From Loxodes magnus (Eukaryota > Ciliophora > Karyorelictea > Loxodida > Loxodidae): a stretch of DNA of 64,000 nucleotides. The stretch spans positions 62,001 through 126,000 of the forward strand of contig CAMPDV010000015.1 of assembly GCA_946699065.1 (NCBI GenBank), in the 5' to 3' direction. The notes under the pieces were generated by a model that was not told the DNA's origin, ran no database searches, and saw nothing but the letters and a program-made list of their open reading frames with translations. Both the position numbers and the translations under genes were made by a program. Shown one piece after another: positions 44,349 to 53,816 of the stretch. The first letter of the stretch is position 1. Each line of letters starts with the position of its first letter.

Positions 44349-46180
44349 TTAATCTTGTGGATGAATCAGATAATAATACATCTTTCATCTTATTTTTTTT
44401 ATTCTTCTTTTTCATCGTCTAAACCGTCAATTGTGTTACATTTTTCTTTATAAGGACCATGTACTCCAAAGTGTGAGAATTCCCATTCTTTTTTAAGCTT
44501 TTTTCCACATAAATAGCAGAAAAAGGTCTTTGCTTAGCATAGATTTAAGCATTTCATAAAATTGCATCCTTTACTTCTTATAGTTACTGCTTAGCAAACT
44601 GGACATCTTTGTGCTTTGTTATCTATTCTTCACTTCTCAAATCTAAATTAAATATTACAGTTAGTTTTATTAATCGTCTTCCTATTTCTTTTTCCATTCT
44701 TAACAATTCATATCTTAATGGTTTGCCCTGCATGATAAGCAATAAACTTTCTTGCAAATACTACAATTAAACTCTAAAATTCCTTCTCCAATTAAAAGTA
44801 TATTAGGACAGTCAGGTGTTAGGCATTGCTTTGCTCCTTAAAAATCTCTCATTTATAAATAATTAAATTTATCAAAAACATCAGGAGCACAAAGTTCTTT
44901 AACTGCTTAAGAAGGAACTGGAATTTTGCACTTACAACAACATAACTAATCTGGCTAAATTTTTCCAGTATTAATAAATTCTGTCAAATACAAAGAGTAG
45001 CAATCTTTATCCCAAATCATATCACAAGTCTCAGATACGCACTTATATGCTTTATTTATAGGCCATTCCATATAGCACAATTAGCATAAGAATTTTTGTT
45101 CGAAAAAATCCTAATCAACTTCCTTGAAATTCTATAGGAGTTATTTGTGAGCTTCATTCTACTTAATCTTAAACTCTTTTTATCCCCCAAATGCATTTAT
45201 GATAATACCTAAATCTATTATGATTTAACACTTGCACTTTATATTTCTACATTCATTTAGATATAATGATTAATCTGTATCCTAATATGCCTTCTATACT
45301 AAGCATAGCTAGCATAAGAAACACTTTTTACAATTCATCTTATATAGTTAAGTCTAAGCTTATTAGCAATTTTAGCATTTTTAGCTTTTTTATTACCATT
45401 CAATTAGAAATTACTATCCTCCAAAGGCTTGTAAGATTATATCAGGTTATATCAATATTTAGCATGGACATTTTACAGAGAAATCATATATATTGTAAGT
45501 AGAATAAGTATCACTGCTAACTTTTTGCTATATGCATTTATCACATAAGAAGCATCTCTTACAATTGAGACTCAAAACTTTATCTTGACTATTACAAATC
45601 TTACACTTTTAGATTTCCCTTTATCCTTACTTGAAATTTAAATATCCTCCCCAAGCATCAACTATTCTTTAATCAGGAATCTTAACTCCACATGGGCATT
45701 AGATGTTATAGTTAAATATCTGTAATGTTTATTTGGTGTCTTAATAGACTTTTTATTTTAAGTCTGCAAAGCAATAACCATGGAACTTTGGACAGTCTAT
45801 TTCCACTAACTCTACATTACTTTAGTTACATATCGAGCAAGATATCTATCTAATAAAGCTATCTATCTTTATCTTAAAGCCTCCATGCTTTAATTTAGGA
45901 TAAATTAGTTTCATAACTTCTATCATTTCTAGATGAGAAAGCGGACTTTCCTTTTAAATCATCTGCTCTAAAATTAGCATACACTTGGATATATCGCATA
46001 AAACAAACTAGTTTAACTCCATTATATAAATAAATTAAACAAGAGATAAACTTTAAAAGGTATGAATCATAAATCTATTCTTTTAAATTTTATTTACCAA
46101 GCTTTAAATTTCTATTTATCATAGTTTATTTATGCTAATTATACAATTTATAAGAATCTTTAGTTTATATTGCTATAGTA
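44349..46180. repeat. Segmental duplication, copy B (empty CZ1 site)
   Basis: Counterpart of 28783-31590. It contains the uninterrupted CZ1 target TAATTATACAATTTA at 46136-46150, followed by the same flank (TAAGAATCTTTAGTTTATAT). Confidence 0.92.
44366..46022 (-). CDS. RBR-type E3 ubiquitin ligase, copy B
   Basis: 546 residues after removal of the same 16-nt intron (44643-44658). Domain content is as in copy A (Cys-rich modules, IBR, RING2 with GCNFMKC). The last ~20 residues differ: a net 5-nt length change near 44,385 shifts the frame, so copy B ends KKQDERCIII at TGA 44366-44368, while copy A ends HPQD at TAA. Upstream of this point only scattered differences were noticed. With TGA available, copy B does not need TAA as a stop. 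Confidence 0.87.
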
Positions 46181-47740
46181 AGAGTGTAAAATTATGATAA
46201 TTTGCCCTTCAAATAGTTTTAAAAATTAATAGCTTCTCTTTAAGTAAGCAAGTTTTATTCAAAATCTTAGGAAATAATTCAGTTAGGCATGCATATTCAT
46301 CTTTTATCAAGCATATTTGTTTATTTTATAAATAAAGAGTCAACATAAATTAGATTAAATAAAATTTATTAAGTTATTACAATTATATCTAATATACCTC
46401 TTTAATAATAAATCTCCTTCATCATCTATTTTAAAAAATAAAGAAAAGCAAAAGTTAATTCTTTTATAATTTTCTTATTTATAGTAAAGTTTTACTCTTT
46501 CATAAATAAATTATTTATAAACATTTCTAAATAAAATTATGTTATAATTAATTTTCTTTTGCTTAAGGATAATCCTTTGATTCTTTATAATTAAAGTATT
46601 AGTTATTTATAATTATTTTTAATATTATATAAGTAAATAGTTTCTATTTAATAAATTTATAATATCTAAATATTAATAGTTCATAATACTCTTTCACTTT
46701 AATATGCTTATAAAATTATAAGGTTATTCTCTGTATTTCTTTATAATGATAATATAATCTAGCCACTTACTGCTATTTATTCAACTAAGTAAATTTTCTG
46801 GGCTATATTTTATATTTTATCCTAAGTTTAAAGTTTTCTAGCAGTTTTCATTCGATTGAAAGTCTTATATTTATAAAGATAATGCCAGAGATAGATTATC
46901 TTTATCTCTAAATATGTAATCGAAGAGATTGTTTCTTAGAGTATTATGATAAAAATTAAATGAAATAGTCCTTTAATTAAATTTTTCCCAATATTACATC
47001 AATATCTTTTAATATTTCTTTAACATTCTAGTCAATGATAAGCAAATGTAGCTTTAATGATATAAACGAATATAGATTTATTTAAGTGTTAGCTATATTA
47101 ATGCTTATAGGATTAAACTAAATATAATTTCTTATATATTTTGTATTTTATTTAAAGCTACTATAATTATTACAATCCTAGTCATTATTTATCTTTAGAG
47201 CTATTCTATTTTATCTAATTTCAACTTTTAAAATTATTAGATTTTCTTCTTTTAATATGCTCTCTTTCTCATTTTTTTGGTTTATTCTTTTAAAATTTTA
47301 GAAGTTGTTTATAGATAATTAGATATTAATTAATTTAAGGTACATAATAAATTGTAGTAAGTTTATTGAAAATGTGGTCATATAATAAAGCTAGAAATCA
47401 ATCTATAATCAGGTTAATTTAATGATTAAGAAATCAGAAACTAAATCATCTGATTTTAAGTAAATAAAGAGAAATCTAATAAAGTAAAGGTAAATAAATA
47501 TAAGTACACTTTTATATTTAACTAGTTGCTTATAGCCTTTAAGAGATGCTTTAGTATTTCATACATTTTGATAATTGAATTATTTATTTTCTAATATATA
47601 TTAAGATTAAAGAAGATAATATATGAAGAATTGATATTCTAATATTTACAACATTTATATAGATATTAAAACTTATTTCCATTTACATTCAGGTATTTAT
47701 ACTTTTAACTTCATCTTTGAAATTATTATTTGATAATTGT
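46181..47740. other. Intergenic
   Basis: About 1.5 kb of very AT-rich sequence; nothing supported. Confidence 0.5.
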
Positions 47741-47755
47741 TAATATAAAAAAAAA

Positions 47756-48691
47756 ATGGAATAAAGTTTCAGGAAAGGCTTCTATACCACCTCTTCCTAA
47801 GCCAAAAAGGAAGAGAGGAAGCAGGAAACTATCTCTTCTCTGTCTTCTTAATAATAGCCTTAATCTTCTTCTTAATAAAAACCTGAAACTTAACAAGATT
47901 AACAAAAGATAACCTTAAAGACAGCCCATACGGAAACCCCAACCTCAAGTGAAAAACTGAGGAAGCAGATGAAGTCTGCTCTCCACCAGGAGGTCTCTTA
48001 ATTTAATCCTTCTGGCCAGATGAGCATGGAATAGCTCATAAAAGTAGTACTAAACCTCCAGGAAGAGGTTAAAAAGCTTCGCAAGGAGAACACGAAGTTG
48101 ACAGAGCTGATCTCTCATGGAATTTAAGATACACTTGATCTTAGAATGGCCAATTAGGAGAGGGAACTCGACGCTCTTTGGAATTACTAACGAGAGTAAT
48201 TTGGTTAGACGAACTCCTAAGTGCAAAAGATTCAAGACTAGAGCTAGCAGATCGAAAATATCTTACAAAGTCAGAAAAGCTTCCAAAGTTAGCAAATTCC
48301 ATTGGAGTAAATTCTATCTGATAAGATGGAGATCGAGAAGAATCCTTAAGTTAAGATGAAAACTAATCAAAAACCTCGGATTGTGAAACTGTGCTACTAT
48401 TGTAAAAGTAAATGGCACAAATGGAAGAACTGCGGTGAGTTTCGTAAAGTAAAAGAAATTACATGGAAAAAACAAGTCTAGCAAAGAATAAGAAAGAGCA
48501 AGAACCAGATCTGATGTAGAACAAATGGAGAAGTCTACAGATTGAAAAATAACCTTGAACTGGAAGAATTTGGAGATAGAGCTAAAATGAAATATAGTGG
48601 GAGATGAAAGATCAGAGGAACAAGACTCAAGAATCCTAGAACTAGAAACTAACAAGATAAAGATAACTTTAAAACTTCTTTTTAGTGGTGA
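47756..48691 (+). CDS. CZ9 coiled-coil zinc-knuckle protein, intact
   Basis: About 309-311 residues in one frame. MEQSFRKGFYTTSSQAKK is followed by a Gln/Ser-rich tract, FNPSGQMSMEQLIKVVLNLQ, a coiled coil (residues ~90-190), a complete CCHC knuckle CYYCKSKWHKWKNC, then IWCRTNGEVYRLK (TGA as Trp) and a basic C-terminus. It is the best-preserved member of the CZ8/CZ9/CZ10 subfamily. An A-rich tract abuts the ATG. After the end (TAG 48683 or TGA 48689) lies a GTGG...CCAC hairpin. A short possible target duplication TGTTAATAT flanks it (about 47739 and 48737), so the element spans roughly 47750-48737, but no triplet tail is present. Confidence 0.82.
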
Positions 48692-48737
48692 CTAATTGGC
48701 GCCACAAAACAATTTAAATTTATCCTATTTATAAATG

Positions 48738-49533
48738 TTAATATTAGCTAGACTTAAAGTTAGGTATCGCTCTAATAACATTATTTTTATTTTTGCTTAA
48801 ATTATTGATGCTTCATTTGAAATAAAAATTTAAATGCCTTTTTATAATCTTAAGTGTAGAAAAAATGATAGAGTATGAATGTATATTTTAAGTTTGATTG
48901 CATGATAAATCTAATTTTAATCTTATTTTTATAGCTTAATTTACATACTTGAAATGGATGCATATTTAAAAAATTATTTATTTTAGTATAATTAGTATTT
49001 TTATACCCTAGTAATTGATTCTCTATTAATGAAGATAGTTATATAATAAATAATATAGTAATATATTTATAATATAATTATAGAGATATTTAGCTATAAT
49101 TAATTTTAATCCTTAAATCTTCTAAAGTAATAAACATGCTACTTAGATTTTATATTTTAAAGAATTAAAGCTAAAAATTCCCTTAATTGATAATTAAAAC
49201 TAAATATTTTCATTGTTTTCACTAAATCGGCTAAACTGATCTTTATTAGCAATCTAGATTTCGTTATCGCTAATTTCAATAATAAGCAATTTTAATAATT
49301 CTTTTTAATCGTTTGAAAAATGACATCTATATAGATAGCAAGCAATGAAAATAGTTAGTTAATATCAATAATAAAATTTAAAGATATATATATATATATT
49401 AAAAACTTAGAAAGGTATCTTATTACAAACAAGCTATATATTTGAATTCTAAAAATTACATCAGTTATTAATTAATTAGGGTATAAAATAGATTAATAGA
49501 GAAAAACTATTTTACTTTAATTAAGTTAATAAA
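48738..49533. other. Intergenic
   Basis: AT-rich, with a short (TA)n tract near 49385-49400. No supported gene. Confidence 0.5.
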
Positions 49534-49550
49534 GCATAAAGGAATTATTA

Positions 49551-50510
49551 TTATTATGAATAAAATTGTTTGACCTTCTTGTACTCATTTCAACTTATTT
49601 CTAGCCTGCCTCCAGATTGCTCCGGAGGCTAAAATTAAATATTTGATCTCTATCTCCATCCACTGTCCTGTCTTGCTTGTTCTTGAAATCTTCAGTTTCT
49701 CTTCCATTACTAATTGCATTTTTTCTTTTATATATTCCCAAGAGTGTTTATCCATAACTGTTCTCTATTCCTTCTTATTTGAAGCTGTTGCTACCTCTTC
49801 CTTTTTTCCTACTGTTATCTTTGCTTTTTCCAGTAACTCTGTTTGAAATTTAGGAATTTCTTACACTTCTTTCACAAATGTTCTCTTGAGCCACAGTAGT
49901 ATCAGGATTTTATTTCTCTCTCGTATAAAGACTTGTCGACTTTAATTTCTTCTATTTCCATCTTATCTTATTTCTAATCCCTTGATTCAATTACTTTTCC
50001 AATGTTTGCTGATATTCTAGTAGCTGTGCTATCTTATCATCGATTTCTCTGTATTTTTAATCTTGATTCTGGGATTAAGTGTTCTGACTCTGAGATATGT
50101 TCCAGAAAGCGCTTAAATCTCTCTCCTGAGACATGAGTCTTGATTCGATTTTCTCTTGCTTGTTCAGATTCTCCATTAGTTTGTCATTGTCCTTTTTCAG
50201 CTTCCTGACCTCTTCCTGGAGGTTCAGTACCACTTTGATGAGCTATTCCATACTCATCTGGCTAGAAGGATTAAACTATGAAACCTCCTAGTGAAGAGCA
50301 GACTTCATCTGCTTCCTTGGCTTCTCTTATGAGGTTGGAGTTATTGCATGTGTTGTCTTCTGAATTTGTTTCTGTTCCTCTCCAGGTTATTAGGATTAAG
50401 AAAAAGGATAGGGTTAAGGGAAAGAAGACTATCCAAGATTGGATTCAGGTTTCTTCTCCAACTTTTTGGAGGTGGTGTAGAAACCTCTTTTGTTTCCTTC
50501 CATTTTTGAT
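49551..50510 (-). mobile_element. CZ10 retroelement
   Basis: 960 bp, minus strand, between perfect 17-bp duplications GCATAAAGGAATTATTA (49534-49550 and 50511-50527). The 5' end lies 7 bases from the ATG at 50501-50503. The 3' part has a GCCTCC/GGAGGC hairpin and a (TAA)n tract next to the target. Confidence 0.92.
49640..50503 (-). pseudogene. CZ10 zinc-knuckle protein gene, one frame break
   Basis: Starts MEGNKRGFYTTSKKLEKK, with the subfamily block FNPSSQMSMEQLIKVVLNLQ and a coiled coil. A single indel-type frame change near 49,975 precedes DKMEIEEIK and the knuckle WYYCGSREHLWKKC, where the first zinc Cys is replaced by TGA (Trp). The second TGA in the knuckle is at the usual Trp. The frame change and lost ligand suggest recent decay. 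Confidence 0.75.
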
Positions 50511-50693
50511 GCATAAAGGAATTATTAAACTAAATTTAGTATAAAATTCAGTTTTTTAATTATTTTAGCTTTAACTAATTTTTGAAAAGTAAATATAATG
50601 AAAATGATATATTTTTAATTATTATATTTTATAATTTGGTATTCTCTTAATGCAGTAGGACTTGGAAAGGATTTTCTGGTTCTGAAGGAGAAA

Positions 50694-51410
50694 ATGAGTA
50701 AAAGAAAGGAAGCATCTCTTTTTTAACCCTCTTCGGAAATAAGAAAAATGCTAATACTCTTCTGGATAGACTGAAGAAATAAATATTAATAAATAAAAAA
50801 CTTTATAAACCCAAAAAATAAAACTGTTTAAAGCTTATAATGAAGATTTTACTAGCTTGAATATATCGAAGATTAAAATGACACATATGATGTAGAAGAA
50901 TCGCGCAAGATGATTGGTGTTCTAAGATACGAAAATACGCTATTATAAGAACGAGTGAGCTAAATTTTTTAAGAACCGATTGAATTTCAAGACATACAGG
51001 CGTCAATAAATTACATAAATGAAGAATTGAAAAAACTAAAAGGATTGAAAATTGAATTTCAAGGAGTCAACAGTCGAATTAAAGCCTAAAATACCTGAAG
51101 TGGAAATTATTCAGGAATCAAAAATGCAGGCATCTTATCCATGCTGCACAAAACCTATATTAGCTATAGTAAAACATCCAAGAAAAAATGTTATTATTGT
51201 AGTTCTATTTATCATCTTCTAAAATTATGCTAAGGATTTAAAATTTTTAATAACAAAAATCGAGAAAAATAATTAAGATAATTATGACAAGAAATGAAGC
51301 ACCTATATTACTCAAAAGGCAATTTTTATAGAAAAAATTCACAAGAATACTCAAGAGAACCATTTCCTTTTAATAAATGCAAACAGATCTCTCTCAGCTC
51401 TTTAGAATAA
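50694..51410 (+). CDS. CZ11 zinc-knuckle protein
   Basis: 238 codons in one frame. MSKRKEASLFQPSSEIRK is followed by an acidic part (YIEDQNDTYDVEESRKM), a short coiled coil (INYINEELKKLKGLKI), the knuckle CYYCSSIYHLLKLC and the family motif YYSKGNFYRKN. It is the most divergent apparently intact copy. The end is TAA 51408, since no TGA follows soon in frame. Target duplication and 3' tail were not identified. Confidence 0.65.
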
Positions 51411-52031
51411 CATGGGAGTTTAAAATATTCATTTAATTAAAAAAAATAATTTGGTAACTATAAATACTTGATTTTAATATACATCAAAGCATAAGTGAAA
51501 TATATACTAAAGGATATCAATATTTTGCTTATCTAGTTTATTTTAATTTTTATTAATATAGTAAAAAATAAAAAAATCAAGCTTTATATTTAAAATTAAT
51601 TTTGCTAAGATTTTTAATTTTATTCCTGAGCTATTCATAGTAAACTTGACTAAATTATTAATAATTATAAAGCATAAAAAAACATTTTAATAAATTTTTC
51701 TATTGGATTGAATGCTAAAGAAACTACTTAAAATTTAGATAAGCGTTTATATAATTGTATCAGAAGACTAAATACAACCTTTATAAATGACGTTCTATAA
51801 ATTTTTGATTACTTAACTTATTTTAGCTCAAGTTTTTTCTTAACTTTAATTCAGTTTCTAATGCTGTAATTATCTTAGAGTTCTAGTTGATATATTGACT
51901 TTAATTTAAATTTATTTTTTAGTTGGAGATTTAAAGGTTATAACGCATAAAATAACTATTGGTATTACATTAATATTTTCTTTAATAAGTTAATTGATAT
52001 ACTAAATAATATATAGCTAAATGTTGTTTCT
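51411..52031. other. Intergenic
   Basis: AT-rich spacer between CZ11 and the kinase gene's 3' end. Confidence 0.5.
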
Positions 52032-53816
52032 TCAATTATCTAGCATTATTTTTTTAAATTGATCTAATGTTATATTTTCTTGATTATCAAAATGTATCTC
52101 TTGGATAATATCTTATATCTGTTCTTCATCCAATTTCTCTTTAAAAAACTCATAAAAGAACTGCTTATTTATTTATTTCTTCTTTTTTGGTGCTAAAATT
52201 TTAATTACCAAATCAAGCTTTTTATCTTGCACTAAAATTTTATCTCATTATAAGCATACAATCAGAAACTTGTCTCATTCTAAAAATCCACTATTGTTAA
52301 TATCTAAAATGTAGAAAATTTATTTAGCCTCTATTTTGCTTACTTTGAACTTTTAGAATTTTTAAAAAGACTTTACCAAATCTCTTTGAGATATTCTTCC
52401 ATCTTAATCTTAGTCTATTACTATAAAGCCTTCTTTTAATTCAGCAACTTCCTAGTAGTCCATTAATTATGAAATAATATATCAATAAATTGCTATTTTA
52501 ATTGATTTTTTCACTGAAAATTATAATAATTTTTCCAAATATTTCTCTAGTATGTTTTACCGATTTTTTTTCGATTCATTGAACCATTCATGTCTTAAGC
52601 ATTTTTTTGCAGTAAATCTTTGTTTAGAATCAACTTCCATCATTTTTTATAGCAGATCCTAGACTAGCTCTGAAACTTATCCTCATTTTTATTTTGAGAA
52701 ATCAATTTTAAATTTATCGTTGTTTGCCTATCTATCTCATTGACTTGCTTTATTTTAATTATTTTTTATGTAATACTATAATTCTTCTTAGCTAAAGGGA
52801 AAGTCTTTGATTAAAAGTAGATATAATATTACACCACAGCTTCATATATCACTTTTATTTGAATAATATCCTGTGCATGATTCTGGAGATAAATAGAGCA
52901 GAGTTCCTATGATTTTTTAACTTTCCATTACCAATTTATTAATAGAAAGTCCGAAATCTATTATTTTAACTTAGAGCTCGTCGAAGTTATCCACATTCTA
53001 GCAAATAATATTCTCAAGTTTAAGATCTCTATGCAGAACTCCTACCGAATGACAATATGATACACCTTGAAGGATTTACTTCATAATAATCTTTATTTTT
53101 TCCTCGTCTAACTAATGATTTAGGTTCGCAACATCAAGCAAATTTTACCCTTCTATGAGTTCGTTAATGAACAAAGTCTAATTTTCCTCTTCGTAGACTT
53201 CATATAACTTCAAAACATTAGGGTGATTCTAATATAAAATACTTACTAGTAGTTTAAGTATCTAATACTCGCTTTGAATTCATTGACTATGCTTTTTAAC
53301 GCTCATTATTTTCACTGCAACATTTTATTGGCTTAACTTGTTTTTTGCTAAATATACTCTACCAAAACTTCCTTATCCAATTTAGTTCTTCAAATCATAA
53401 TTTTCAGAAAATTTGCAGCCATTTTTTTGGACAAATCTTGAGCTGTTTATTTAAAGCTTTATAGAATCCATAGAGTATGGACTTTCTGATCTTTAGCTGA
53501 AATTATTATAAGTAACAAATTTATTAGATCAATCATTTTTTTCACTCAATCTACTAAGCCACTGATCTTAGTTAGTGTTCTATCTTAATTCTGAGACATC
53601 TGTTTAAGGAGTAGTCAATTAAGTTACCTCCTTTTTAAAAGGTTTTAAATCTATCGTATTTCCATTAAACTATTTAAATTCCTGAGAAAACTAGGTCTGA
53701 ATAGCTATTATCTGTTCTGCTATTTGATCTGCTTATAGTTACTAGTTTTGTTCAGTGTGTGAACTGAAGCAACCATTAAAGTTACTATCTTATTGATTGC
53801 ATTTACTATTTCCCAT
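52032..53816 (-). CDS. Calcium-dependent protein kinase (CDPK)
   Basis: 588 residues after removal of an 18-nt intron. The N-terminus MGNSKC fits N-myristoylation (Gly2) with a nearby palmitoylatable Cys, suggesting membrane targeting. Kinase domain: IGQGSFGRVYLA, VAVKIM, LHRDLKLENII, IIDFGLS, SPES and SDIWSCGVILYLL (Trp from TGA), all catalytic residues present. C-terminal EF-hand region: IDQDQDGRISQRD is close to canonical, DINNSGFLEWDK has Lys at position 12 in place of Glu, and the last hand (FDNQENITLDQF) is degenerate, so Ca2+ control may rest on one site. CDPKs phosphorylate Ser/Thr in response to Ca2+, in ciliates often at the cortex or cilia. Ends at TGA 52032-52034. Confidence 0.92.
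53229..53246 (-). other. 18-nt in-frame intron in the CDPK gene
   Basis: GTAAGTATTTTATATTAG on the minus strand. Because 18 is divisible by 3 and TAG is Gln, retention would only insert VSILYQ. Removal restores ILKLLNHPNVLKLYE, the standard kinase spacing. Confidence 0.8.

Noticed and set aside
28783-46180. Karyorelict code (TGA as the only stop) as the primary assignment
   Set aside because: RBR copy A lacks an in-frame TGA near its end, which fits better with a code where TAA can also stop; kept only as an alternative.
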